A stretch of 64,000 bases of DNA, taken from the NCBI RefSeq assembly GCF_000685095.1, contig NZ_BAYE01000006.1, forward strand, positions 186,001 through 250,000. The letters run 5' to 3'. How positions within the stretch are numbered: the stretch's first letter is position 1; each line of letters opens with the position of its first letter. The notes under the pieces are model-generated. The model was not told the DNA's origin. It made no database searches and was given only the letters and a program-made list of their open reading frames with translations. Source of the DNA: Paraburkholderia caledonica NBRC 102488. GTDB lineage: Bacteria; Pseudomonadota; Gammaproteobacteria; Burkholderiales; Burkholderiaceae. Below are positions 33,237 through 42,471 of this stretch, in pieces. A program made the translations under genes and the position numbers.

Positions 33237-34073
33237 TCAAATGCGAATCAGCACCGCACCCAACGTCACCAGTGCGCATGCAACGATGCGCCGCGCAGTA
33301 AGCTTTTCGCGCATGAAAAGCCAGCCGATCAACACCGCGAAGATCGAGCTCAACTCGCGCAGCGCGGAGACCATCGCAATGGGCAGATAACGGTACGCCT
33401 CGATGATCAGGCAATACGCGACGAGCGCGAGCGCGCCGGACGCCATGCCCTTGAGCACCACCGAGCGGCCGATGAAAAGCCCTTTGGCGCCGCCGCGCCA
33501 ATGCCACGCGAGCAGAAACTGCGGCACGTTCCAGATCAGATAGACCCACATGATGTAGCTCAGGCCATTGCCTGCGACGCGCGCGCCGATTCCGTCGACG
33601 ACCGAATATGTCGCGATGAAAAATCCCGTCAACAGCGCGAACGGCACGCTCTCGCCGGAGAAGCGCATGCCGCGGCGAAACGCGAGCGAGACAATCCCGA
33701 TCGACACCAGCGCGACGCCGATCGCGGCGAGCGGTTTGAGCGATTCATGCGCGAACACCAGCGCGCCGACGAAGACGAGCATCGGCGACAGGCCGCGCGC
33801 AATCGGATAGATCTGCCCAAAGTCGCCGCTTCGGTAAGCGCGGATCAGCGCCAGCAAATAGCCGTACTCCAGGACCACCGACGCAAAGATATACGGCCAC
33901 GCGGCAGGCGCCGGCAGCGGCAAGACGATCACACCGACCGCGCTCACGGCGATGTAGGGAATCGCCATCATGCCGAGCAGCCACACACGGTCTTCGGACA
34001 GATGCAGGAAGGCGTTCCACGTGGCGTGCAAAAGCGCCGACAGCAGGACCAGCAGGACGACAAGGGTTTCCAT
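33237..34073 (-). CDS. EamA-family (DMT superfamily) transporter
   Basis: 278 residues forming about ten hydrophobic helices, starting VVLLVLLSALLHATWNAFLHLSEDR and ending LSSIFAVLIGWLFMREKLTARRIVACALVTLGAVLIRI. This is the standard second EamA repeat, whose final pattern 'l.ElssifavliGwl.l.E.l....iva..li..G' is clear. DMT exporters efflux small metabolites, amino acids or drugs; the substrate is unknown. It is transcribed in the same direction as gabTD but lies upstream of gabT, separated by 232 bp that includes the gab repeats, so it is probably independent. Confidence 0.85.
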   Translation of the reverse strand: METLVVLLVLLSALLHATWNAFLHLSEDRVWLLGMMAIPYIAVSAVGVIVLPLPAPAAWPYIFASVVLEYGYLLALIRAYRSGDFGQIYPIARGLSPMLVFVGALVFAHESLKPLAAIGVALVSIGIVSLAFRRGMRFSGESVPFALLTGFFIATYSVVDGIGARVAGNGLSYIMWVYLIWNVPQFLLAWHWRGGAKGLFIGRSVVLKGMASGALALVAYCLIIEAYRYLPIAMVSALRELSSIFAVLIGWLFMREKLTARRIVACALVTLGAVLIRI

Positions 34074-34390
34074 CGAAGGTCAGGACAAGGTTGGCTGGCC
34101 TGACTGCCGGCCGCAAGCCCGTGATTATTCCAGCAGAAGACGCAAATGGACGAGTGCACGACCAGAGTGAAGGGGCTTTATGGGGAAAAACGAGGCGATT
34201 TGTGGCGCGCTGGATGACGTCATGATGACGTCCATGCGACGTCCATGCGACGTCCATGCGACGTCCATATGACACGCGTATGTCAGCATTTCCTCGCTGC
34301 GCAGCCGTCATGCATGCCGGCCTGCGGCCAGGCTATATTGCTTCATTCGCCGTGCCGTCCCCGACACCCAGCACTCCTCGCGACGCCCCC
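34074..34390. other. Intergenic region between EamA transporter and M14 peptidase genes
   Basis: 317 bp between divergent genes. It holds the phased GACGTC array (34216-34265, listed separately) and a possible -10 element CTATATT near 34333-34339 for the M14 gene. No other gene is supported. Confidence 0.45.
34216..34265 (+). repeat. Five GACGTC palindromes at exact 11-bp period
   Basis: GACGTC begins at 34216, 34227, 34238, 34249 and 34260. The last three units are identical copies of CATGCGACGTC; the first two carry ATGACGTCATG variants. The exact 11-bp period places each palindrome on the same DNA face. It lies 125-175 bp upstream of the M14 peptidase ATG. Confidence 0.9.
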
Positions 34391-35425
34391 ATGCAGCCTT
34401 TGAGCTTTCTTCCCGACAGCTTTGCCGAGTACGAAGATCTCAAGGCGATCCTCGATCAGGGCAGTGCGAGCTTTGCGATCCGCACGCTCTGCGAGACGAC
34501 GGTGCGCGGCCGGCGTTTCGGCGTGCATGTCGCGAGCATCGGTTCGACCGATCCGCGCGCGCCGGCCATCGGCTTCTTCGGCGGCATTCATGGACTCGAG
34601 CGAATCGGCTCTCAACTCGTGCTCGATTACATGCGCGCGCTGCTTGCGCGGCTCGAATGGGACGAACTGCTGGTCCGGCAACTTCAGTCGATTCGCCTTA
34701 TCTTCGTGCCGATCGTCAATCCGGGCGGCATGTGGGCGGCCACGCGAGCCAATCCGAACGGCGTCGACCTGATGCGCAACGCGCCGCAAAATGCGGACGA
34801 GCGCGTGCCGCTGTTGGCGGGCGGCCAGCGCGTCGGCGCCTGGCTGCCGTGGTATCGCGGACGCCGCGGCGCTCCGATGGAAGCCGAGGCCGCCGCGCTG
34901 CTGCAGGTAGTCGAAACGGAACTGGCCGCGCGGCCCTTGAGCATCGCGCTCGATTGCCATTCGGGTTACGGCTGGAACGACAGCATCTGGTTTCCGTATG
35001 CGCGCACGCGCAAGCTGATGCCGCATCTGCCGGAAATGTACGTGCTGAAAACCATGTTCGAGCGTTCGCATCCGCATCATGGATATACGTTCGAGCCGCA
35101 GAGCCATCAATATTTGCTGCACGGCGACCTGTGGGACTTCGCGTACGACCGCGCGCCCGCGCCCAACGTCTTTCTGCCGATGACGCTCGAACTCGGTTCG
35201 TGGCTATGGATCAAGAAGAACCCGCGGCAGTTGTTCTCGCGTCAGGGAATCTTCAATCCGGTGAAGGCGCATCGCACAGCGCGTGTTTTGCGGCGCCACG
35301 CTAACCTGCTCGATTTTCTGGCGCGCGCCGTTTTTTCGGCGCAGCGCTGGCTGCCTCAAGGCAATCGCCGCGAGCAATTGCTGCAAAGCGCGATCGATCA
35401 CTGGTACGGAGCGGACAACGCATGA
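34391..35425 (+). CDS. M14-family zinc carboxypeptidase-like protein
   Basis: 344 residues. M14 metal site residues can be read: H67 and E70 in FFGGIHGLERIG (HxxE) and H190 in IALDCHSGYGWNDSIWFP. Substrate-region motifs are VNPGGMWAATRANPNGVDLMRN and a late Glu in MTLELGSWLW, matching the general-base position. No signal peptide is visible, so it is probably cytosolic. Members trim peptides or act as deacylases. The ATG at 34391 starts the conserved domain after a non-homologous 45-codon open stretch. It overlaps the next alpha/beta hydrolase gene by 4 bp, making a two-gene operon. Confidence 0.8.
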   Translation: MQPLSFLPDSFAEYEDLKAILDQGSASFAIRTLCETTVRGRRFGVHVASIGSTDPRAPAIGFFGGIHGLERIGSQLVLDYMRALLARLEWDELLVRQLQSIRLIFVPIVNPGGMWAATRANPNGVDLMRNAPQNADERVPLLAGGQRVGAWLPWYRGRRGAPMEAEAAALLQVVETELAARPLSIALDCHSGYGWNDSIWFPYARTRKLMPHLPEMYVLKTMFERSHPHHGYTFEPQSHQYLLHGDLWDFAYDRAPAPNVFLPMTLELGSWLWIKKNPRQLFSRQGIFNPVKAHRTARVLRRHANLLDFLARAVFSAQRWLPQGNRREQLLQSAIDHWYGADNA

Positions 35426-36288
35426 GCAAGTGGATCTTGCTGCGCGGACTGACACGCGAGACACGTCACTGGGGCCGTTTGCCCGATGTGTTACTTGAAG
35501 CCGCGGGCGCTTCGGGCGTGAGCCTGATCGACTTGCCGGGCAACGGCGAATTTGCGCACTTGCGCGCGCCTGCGACCGTCGCCGGGATGGTCGACTTCGT
35601 GCGCATTGCTGCCGTGCAAGAAGCGGCGGACGGCACGGGCGCGGTCGGCACCCGCCCAACGGACATAACCACGCGCGGCCCATTCAACGTGCTGGCGATG
35701 TCGCTCGGCGGCATGGTCGCGACTGCCTGGGCCCAACGGTACCCCGACGAAATCGGGAGCCTTGTGCTGATCAACACGAGCATGCGTCCGTTCAGCCGCG
35801 TACACGAACGGCTGCGTCCGTCCGCATGGCCGGGTCTATTGACAATCGCCATGCATTGGAACGACGCGGTGCGCGCCGAGTCCGCCATTCATCGATTGAC
35901 GTGCAACAACGTCGATACCCTTGAAGCCGATCTTCAATCATGGAGCATGATTCGCCGCAGCGCGCCGGTGAGCCGCGGCAATGCGTTGCGCCAGTTATCA
36001 GCGGCGGCGCGCTTTACCGCAGGCGCGGCCAAACCGGCTTGTCCGCTGCTGATTCTGTCTTCGCACGACGACCGGCTCGTCGATCCGGTTTGCTCCGCGA
36101 AGCTGGCCGCAGCGTGGGGCGCGCGTCATCGCGAACATGCATGGGCAGGCCACGACCTGCCGCACGACGATCCCGCGTGGGTCGGCGAACAGGTGAGTGC
36201 ATGGCTTGCGCATGAAGCCGTTGACGCGGACCGCAGGCGGCAAATGGCGATTGCGCGCTTGCAGCATAAAGCCGGGCAGCGGGTATAA
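35422..36288 (+). CDS. Alpha/beta hydrolase
   Basis: 288 residues. An alpha/beta hydrolase fold is indicated by the oxyanion region WILLRGLTRETRHWGRL, the nucleophile elbow in LAMSLGGMVATAWAQRYPDEIGSLVLINTS (S in AMSLGGM, a GxSxG variant with Ala at the first position), the Asp in LSSHDDRLVDPVCS and the His in WAGHDLPHDDPAW. A cap-like helical insertion follows the nucleophile. The substrate is unknown. It is co-translated with the M14 peptidase-like gene via an ATGA overlap, so both may process the same amide or ester compound. Confidence 0.82.
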   Translation: MSKWILLRGLTRETRHWGRLPDVLLEAAGASGVSLIDLPGNGEFAHLRAPATVAGMVDFVRIAAVQEAADGTGAVGTRPTDITTRGPFNVLAMSLGGMVATAWAQRYPDEIGSLVLINTSMRPFSRVHERLRPSAWPGLLTIAMHWNDAVRAESAIHRLTCNNVDTLEADLQSWSMIRRSAPVSRGNALRQLSAAARFTAGAAKPACPLLILSSHDDRLVDPVCSAKLAAAWGARHREHAWAGHDLPHDDPAWVGEQVSAWLAHEAVDADRRRQMAIARLQHKAGQRV

Positions 36289-36398
36289 CCTAAGTCGGTG
36301 CATGGGTCGCATTGCGGCGTGCAGGCGCATAATCCTTGTTCAAACGATGCATGCGATCCGGGCGATACCCGCCACTGCCGACAGCCGGGGAGTTCATC

Positions 36399-39300
36399 AT
36401 GCAAGCAAAGAACGAAGAAGCCGTCACGCACTTGCTGAACGATGTCGTCGAGTTTGCACGAGGGCGCTTGCCCGAGCCGACGTTTCACATCGTCGAGCCC
36501 TTTCTGCGGCACTACTACGATTTCGTCGACGTCGACGATCTGCAAAGCCGCTCCATTCTCGATCTGTACGGCGCCGCGCTCGCGCACTGGCAGACCGCGC
36601 AGCGCTTTGTGCCCGGCAGGGAAAGGCTGCGCGTCTACAACCCGATTCTCGAGCAGCATGGCTGGCACTCCGATCACACGGTAATAGAAATCGTCAACGA
36701 CGATATGCCGTTTCTGGTCGATTCCGTTTCGATGGCGGTCAATCGGCAAGGTCTCGCGCTGCATTCGGTCGTGCATCCGGTGTTTCGCATCTGGCGCGCG
36801 CCTGATGGCGACATCGCGCGTGTGACGCAGGGCGCGGAAGAAGCTGCCGACACGCGCTCGCAATTGGCCTCGTTCATTCACTTCGAAGTCGACCGTTGCG
36901 GCGACGCGGCGAAACTGGACGCGCTGCGCGACGACATCGCGAAAGTGCTGCGCGACGTGCGCGCCGCGGTTGAAGACTGGCCGAAAATAGTGGAACTCGC
37001 ACGCGTCACGATCAAGGCCATGAAAGCCGGCGAGAGCGGGCCGGATGCGATGGAAGCGCGCGCGTTTCTCGAATGGATGGTCGCCGACCACTTCACCTTT
37101 CTCGGCCACCGCGACTACGAACTCGTGCAGCAGGGCACGGGCTACGGACTGCGCGCGGTGCCCGGCTCGGGCCTCGGCATCATGCGCGATGAACTGCGTG
37201 CAACGGATGGAGCCGCACCGACGCCAGAGGTGACGGTCTTACCGCCGGCCGCTGCCGAAGTCATTTCGAGCGCCTCGCCGATTTTTCTGACCAAGGCCAA
37301 TTCGCGGGCAACCGTGCATCGGCCCGGCTATCTGGATTACGTAGGCATCAAACTGGCGGGTGCTGACGGCAAGGTGGTCGGCGAGCGGCGCTTCATTGGC
37401 CTCTATACGTCGACCGCGTATTTTGTGTCCGCGGCCGAGATTCCGATCGTCCGGCGCAAGTGCGCGAACATCGTGAGGCGGGCCGGATTCTTGCCGAAAG
37501 GTCATCTGGCGAAATCGCTCGTGACAGTGCTGGAAACGTATCCGCGCGACGAACTGTTTCAGGCCGACGAGAACCAGCTCTACGATATCGCGCTCGGCGT
37601 GCTCCGTTTGCAGGAGCATCAGCGCACGCGCCTTTTTGTGCGGCGCGACCGCTTCGACCGCTTTGTGTCGTGTCTCGTGTTTGTGCCGCGTGACAAGTAC
37701 AACACCGATTTGCGGCAACGTATCGCCAATCTGCTCACTGACGCATTCAACGGAGCGAGCGTCGAGTTCACGCCGCTGCTTTCCGAATCGACGCTCGCGC
37801 GCATTCACTTCGTCGTGCATGCAAAGCCGGGCGGCATGCCCGATGTCGATACCCGCGAACTCGAAGCACGTCTCGTGCAGGTCTCGCGCCGCTGGCAAGA
37901 CGATCTCGCCGATGCGCTGCTCGACGCGTTCGGTGAAGAGCAGGGCAATCGTCTGCTGCAGCACTACGCGGATTCGTTTCCGCCCGGCTATCGCGACGAC
38001 TATGCCGCGCGCACGGCGGTGCGTGATATCGAACTGATCGAGCGCGTGCAGGGCAGCGAGCGCCTCGCGATGAACCTGTATCGTCCTATCGAAGCCGGGC
38101 CGCGCGCATTCCGCTTCAAGGTCTATCGAGCGGGAATGCCGATCGCGTTGTCGCGCAGTTTGCCGATGCTCGAACACCTGGGCGTGCGTGTCGATGAAGA
38201 GCGGCCGTATCTGATCGAAGCGCTGGGCGCGACGCCTGCGTGGATTCACGACTTCGGGCTCGAAGTGGTCGACGACGCCGAGTTCGATATCGAACGCGTG
38301 AAAGATCTTTTCGAAGATGCGTTCGAGCAGGTGTGGACCGGCGCGATAGAAAGCGACGACTTCAACCGCCTCGTTCTACGTGCGCAACTGAGCGCGCGCG
38401 AAGTGACGATACTGCGGGCGTACGCGAAGTATCTGCGTCAGGTGGGCTCTACTTTCAGCGATGCGTATATCGAGCGCGCGGTTACCGGCAATCCCGCGAT
38501 TGCGCGCATGCTGGTCGAACTCTTCATCGCGCGCTTCGACCCGTCATTGGCCGGCACGCGTGAGGCGCGCGTGGAGAGCTTGCTGAAGACGATCGACAGC
38601 GCGCTCGACCAGGTCCCCAATCTCGACGAGGATCGGATACTGCGGCAGTTTCTCGGCGTCATCAAGGCCACGCAACGCACCAACTATTACGTCTTCGATG
38701 CTGACGGAAAGCCGAAGCCGTATCTATCGTTCAAGTTCAACCCTGCGCAAGTGCCCGGCTTGCCGGAGCCCAAGCCGATGTTCGAGATATGGGTCTACTC
38801 GCCGCGCGTCGAAGGCGTGCATTTGCGCGGTGGACGTGTGGCGCGCGGCGGCTTGCGCTGGTCGGACCGCCGCGAGGATTTCCGCACTGAGGTGCTGGGT
38901 CTGATGAAGGCGCAAATGGTGAAGAACGTCGTGATCGTGCCGGTCGGCTCGAAAGGCGGCTTCGTCGTGAAGAACCCGCCGCCGCAATCGGAACGCGATG
39001 CCTGGATGCGCGAAGGCATTGCGTGCTATCAAACGTTCCTGCGCGGTTTGCTCGATCTGACCGACAATCTCGCGGGCACGACGGTCGTGCCGCCGCGCGA
39101 CGTAGTGCGGCACGACCCCGACGATCCGTATCTGGTGGTCGCCGCGGACAAAGGCACGGCCACGTTCTCCGACTACGCGAACGCGATCTCGCAGGAATAC
39201 GGTTTCTGGCTCGACGACGCGTTTGCGTCGGGCGGCTCGGTCGGCTACGACCACAAGAAAATGGCGATCACGGCGCGCGGCGCCTGGGAGTCTGTCAAGC

Positions 39301-41252
39301 GGCATTTCCGCGAAATGGGCGTCGATACGCAGACGATGGACTTCACGGTGGTCGGTATCGGCGATATGTCCGGCGACGTGTTCGGCAATGGCATGCTGTT
39401 GTCGCCGCATATCAGGCTCGTGGCCGCGTTCGATCATCGACATATTTTCCTGGACCCGAATCCCGATCCGGCAGCCAGCCTTGCCGAGCGCGGACGTCTC
39501 TTTCTTCTCGATCGATCGAGTTGGGCCGACTACGACCCTTCGCTGATTTCAGCGGGCGGCGGCGTGTTTCCGCGCACGGCCAAGACCATTGCTCTTTCGC
39601 CGGCCGTGCAATCGGTACTCGGCATCAGCGCAGCGGCGCTGTCGCCGGCCGAACTGATGCGTGCGATTCTGCATGCGCCCGTCGACCTGCTCTACAACGG
39701 CGGCATAGGCACGTATGTGAAGGCATCGCGTGAAACGCACCTGCAGGTTGGCGACCGCGCGAACGATGCGATCCGGGTGAACGGCGCGGACTTGCGCTGC
39801 AAGGTCGTAGCCGAAGGCGGCAACCTGGGGCTCACGCAACTGGGCCGTATTGAGTTCGCGCAGCGCGGCGGCCGCATCAATACCGATGCAATAGACAATT
39901 CGGCAGGTGTCGACTGTTCCGACCATGAGGTCAACATCAAGATTCTGCTGGGACTCGTGGTGGCCGACGGCGAGATGACCGACAAGCAACGCAACGCGTT
40001 GCTTGCCGAAATGACCGACGAAGTCGGCCTGCTCGTGTTGACGGACAACTATTACCAGACTCAGGCGCTCTCGATTGCAGGCCGTTATGGTGTCGAACTG
40101 CTCGACGCTGAAACGCGCCTCATGCGCTATCTGGAACGCGCCGGTCGCCTGAACCGCGCGATCGAGTTTCTGCCGAGCGACGAAGAAGTGGCCGAGCGGC
40201 AGGCCGCGAAACAAGGACTCACTACGCCGGAGCGCGCGGTGCTGCTCGCGTACAGCAAGATGTGGCTGTACGACGCGCTACTCGATTCTTCGGTGCCCGA
40301 AGACCCGCTCGTCAGCGACATGTTGATCGAGTACTTCCCGAAACCTTTGCGCCAGCGCTTCAGCGAGCCGATGCAGCGTCATCCTCTGCGCCGCGAAATC
40401 CTTGCGACTCATTTAACCAACGCGTTGGTGAACCGCGTGGGGTGCGAGTTCGTGCATCGGCTGATGGAGGAAACCGATGCGCAACCCGGCGACATCGTGC
40501 GGGCCTGCATCATGGCCCGCGATGTGTTCGATCTCGACGATGTGTGGCGCAGCATCGACGCGCTGGATAACCGCGTCGCCGACGACGTGCAGGCGCGCAT
40601 GTTCGTCGAGGTCGCGCGGCTCGTCGAACGATCGGCGTTGTGGTTCCTGCGGCATCTGTCGTCGCCGGGCGTGAACAGCGACGATGTGACCGGTCTGCTC
40701 GCGCGTTGCCGCGACGCCGCGCAGCGTCTCGCGCCGCAGTGGCCCGGTTTGTTGCCGGCTGCCGATCTCGAAGCGCTATCCGAACGCCAGCGGGTGCTGG
40801 TCGACGCCGGCGTTGATAGTGAACTCGCGGTGCGCATTGCGAGCGGCGAGATTTCAGCGGCGCTGCTCGACATCGCGGAAGTGGCGTCCACGTGCGAGCG
40901 CAAGCTCGAACTGGTGGCGGGTGTGTACTTCGTGCTCGGCACGCTGCTCAACTACAACTGGATCAGCGAACGCGCGGCTGCGCTACCCGCGCCGTCGCAC
41001 TGGGACATGCTGGCGCGCGCGTCCGCATTGGCCGAACTTGCGCGACTCAAACGCGCGCTCACGATGAGCGCGCTTGCGAGCGCCGACGACGCGGCCACGC
41101 CGGACGCGCTCGTTCAGGCATGGCGCGACAAGCGCGCGACGCAGCTCGAGCGTTATGCGCGCCTGCTTGCCGACCTGAGGGCCACTGGCGGTGCGAGCCT
41201 GTCGATGCTGCTGGTGATTGTTCGGGAAATGGCCGCACTCGAGAGGGCATGA
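36399..41252 (+). CDS. gdhB: Large NAD-specific glutamate dehydrogenase (about 180 kDa class)
   Basis: 1617 residues, the usual size of the giant NAD-GDH class. An N-terminal regulatory half (ACT-like segments such as DDMPFLVDSVSMAVNRQGL and DRFVSCLVFVPRDKYNTDLRQRI) precedes the catalytic part: GVHLRGGRVARGGLRWSDRREDFRTEVLGLMKAQMVKNVVIVPVGSKGGFV with substrate Lys residues, GGSVGYDHKKMAITARGAWESVKRHF and DFTVVGIGDMSGDVFGNGMLLS for NAD binding. A long C-terminal helical region follows. It oxidatively deaminates glutamate to 2-oxoglutarate and ammonium, mainly catabolic. GGGGAG lies 7 bp before the ATG at 36399. It appears monocistronic; no frameshift was seen. Confidence 0.95.
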   Translation: MQAKNEEAVTHLLNDVVEFARGRLPEPTFHIVEPFLRHYYDFVDVDDLQSRSILDLYGAALAHWQTAQRFVPGRERLRVYNPILEQHGWHSDHTVIEIVNDDMPFLVDSVSMAVNRQGLALHSVVHPVFRIWRAPDGDIARVTQGAEEAADTRSQLASFIHFEVDRCGDAAKLDALRDDIAKVLRDVRAAVEDWPKIVELARVTIKAMKAGESGPDAMEARAFLEWMVADHFTFLGHRDYELVQQGTGYGLRAVPGSGLGIMRDELRATDGAAPTPEVTVLPPAAAEVISSASPIFLTKANSRATVHRPGYLDYVGIKLAGADGKVVGERRFIGLYTSTAYFVSAAEIPIVRRKCANIVRRAGFLPKGHLAKSLVTVLETYPRDELFQADENQLYDIALGVLRLQEHQRTRLFVRRDRFDRFVSCLVFVPRDKYNTDLRQRIANLLTDAFNGASVEFTPLLSESTLARIHFVVHAKPGGMPDVDTRELEARLVQVSRRWQDDLADALLDAFGEEQGNRLLQHYADSFPPGYRDDYAARTAVRDIELIERVQGSERLAMNLYRPIEAGPRAFRFKVYRAGMPIALSRSLPMLEHLGVRVDEERPYLIEALGATPAWIHDFGLEVVDDAEFDIERVKDLFEDAFEQVWTGAIESDDFNRLVLRAQLSAREVTILRAYAKYLRQVGSTFSDAYIERAVTGNPAIARMLVELFIARFDPSLAGTREARVESLLKTIDSALDQVPNLDEDRILRQFLGVIKATQRTNYYVFDADGKPKPYLSFKFNPAQVPGLPEPKPMFEIWVYSPRVEGVHLRGGRVARGGLRWSDRREDFRTEVLGLMKAQMVKNVVIVPVGSKGGFVVKNPPPQSERDAWMREGIACYQTFLRGLLDLTDNLAGTTVVPPRDVVRHDPDDPYLVVAADKGTATFSDYANAISQEYGFWLDDAFASGGSVGYDHKKMAITARGAWESVKRHFREMGVDTQTMDFTVVGIGDMSGDVFGNGMLLSPHIRLVAAFDHRHIFLDPNPDPAASLAERGRLFLLDRSSWADYDPSLISAGGGVFPRTAKTIALSPAVQSVLGISAAALSPAELMRAILHAPVDLLYNGGIGTYVKASRETHLQVGDRANDAIRVNGADLRCKVVAEGGNLGLTQLGRIEFAQRGGRINTDAIDNSAGVDCSDHEVNIKILLGLVVADGEMTDKQRNALLAEMTDEVGLLVLTDNYYQTQALSIAGRYGVELLDAETRLMRYLERAGRLNRAIEFLPSDEEVAERQAAKQGLTTPERAVLLAYSKMWLYDALLDSSVPEDPLVSDMLIEYFPKPLRQRFSEPMQRHPLRREILATHLTNALVNRVGCEFVHRLMEETDAQPGDIVRACIMARDVFDLDDVWRSIDALDNRVADDVQARMFVEVARLVERSALWFLRHLSSPGVNSDDVTGLLARCRDAAQRLAPQWPGLLPAADLEALSERQRVLVDAGVDSELAVRIASGEISAALLDIAEVASTCERKLELVAGVYFVLGTLLNYNWISERAAALPAPSHWDMLARASALAELARLKRALTMSALASADDAATPDALVQAWRDKRATQLERYARLLADLRATGGASLSMLLVIVREMAALERA

Positions 41253-41409
41253 GCATTGCATGGAGGAAGCGGTAAAGAAAGGCTGACCAAATGTCCACGC
41301 ACGCGGTGCGCATAGCACCGCGGTTGGACGCACGCTGCCCGGCATGTCCATAATACGGATTCCCGGCACGTGAAAGCCTTTTGAAAATCGACCAACGCCC
41401 TCCACGACG

Positions 41410-42315
41410 ATGAAAGAAGAATCGCCGAAAGCCATTATTTATGCGCTTGCCGCCAACTTTGGCATTGCCGTTTGCAAGTTCGCCGCTGCGTCGTTCACCG
41501 GCTCCGGTTCGATGTTCGCCGAAGCTATTCACTCCACCGCCGACTGCGGTAATCAATTGCTGCTGCTCTTCGGCCTGCGCCAGGCGCGCCGGCCGGCAAG
41601 CCCATTGCATCCGATGGGCGGCGGGCGCGAGATCAACTTTTATTCGCTGCTGGTCGCGCTGCTGCTGTTCTTTGTCGGCGGCGCATTTTCAGTGTACGAA
41701 GGCGTGCATCGCCTGGTCGCGCGGGAGCCTCTGCAATATGCGTATGTCGCCCTTGTAGTGCTCGGCGTCTCCGTGGTGCTGGAGGCGTTCTCGCTGTGGG
41801 GCGCGATGAAGGAGATCCGCAAGGTGCACCCCGAGAAAACGCTCTGGCGCTGGTTCCGGGAAACGCGCGAGTCCGAGTTGCTGGTGGTCGCGGGCGAGGA
41901 TATTGCCGCGCTGGCCGGCTTGGGAATGGCCTTCGTGGCCGTGCTGCTTACTTTGGTGACCGGCAATCCCGTCTATGACGCGCTGGGTTCCATCGCCGTT
42001 GGTTTGCTGCTGATGGTGATCGCCGGCCTCGTGGCGCGCGAGGTGAAGTCAATGATCGTCGGCGAATCGGCAAGCCCCGAAGTGCGGCGCGCAATCGAAG
42101 CGCATTTGCGCGCACGCGGTGAGATTCGCAGCATCATCAACATGATTACCCTGCAATGGGGACGTCATGTGGTGGTCGCCGTGCAAGCTGAGATGATCGA
42201 CTACGCAAGCGGCCGCGCGCTGGTCGACGCGATCAACGTGATCGAGGCAGATCTGCAGGCGGCGTTTCCGCAGGTGCGCTGGGTATTTTTTGAACCAGAC
42301 GTGCCACGCGTCTGA
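41410..42315 (+). CDS. Cation diffusion facilitator (CDF) family metal transporter
   Basis: 301 residues. Six hydrophobic segments: AIIYALAANFGIAVCKFAAASFTG, SMFAEAIHSTADCGNQLLLLFGL (HSxxD metal site), FYSLLVALLLFFVGGAFSVYEG, YAYVALVVLGVSVVLEAFSLWGA, LLVVAGEDIAALAGLGMAFVAVLLTL (second E/D site) and YDALGSIAVGLLLMVIAGLVAREV. A cytosolic ferredoxin-like C-terminal domain follows (about 215-301). CDF proteins export Zn2+, Co2+, Fe2+ or Mn2+ in exchange for protons. The specificity cannot be read here. It stands alone between the GDH and nucleoside permease genes. Confidence 0.9.
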   Translation: MKEESPKAIIYALAANFGIAVCKFAAASFTGSGSMFAEAIHSTADCGNQLLLLFGLRQARRPASPLHPMGGGREINFYSLLVALLLFFVGGAFSVYEGVHRLVAREPLQYAYVALVVLGVSVVLEAFSLWGAMKEIRKVHPEKTLWRWFRETRESELLVVAGEDIAALAGLGMAFVAVLLTLVTGNPVYDALGSIAVGLLLMVIAGLVAREVKSMIVGESASPEVRRAIEAHLRARGEIRSIINMITLQWGRHVVVAVQAEMIDYASGRALVDAINVIEADLQAAFPQVRWVFFEPDVPRV

Positions 42316-42334
42316 CCATGCTTTTTCCGCGCAC

Positions 42335-42364
42335 GTGACTCGCGCAGGGCTTTGCGCGGGTCAC
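42335..42364 (+). terminator. Hairpin after the CDF gene
   Basis: GTGACTCGCGCA pairs with TGCGCGGGTCAC (one G-T wobble) over 42335-42364 with a six-base loop, 20 bp after the stop. No T-tract follows, so termination is plausible but not certain. Confidence 0.4.
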
Positions 42365-42471
42365 GCAATCGATACTTCACGTAGTGGAAAATAATTTCTT
42401 CGCATCTATACTTCCCTCGGCTTGAAAGCGGCACTCTCCCAAACTGCATCACAAGCAAAAGGAAGATCACG

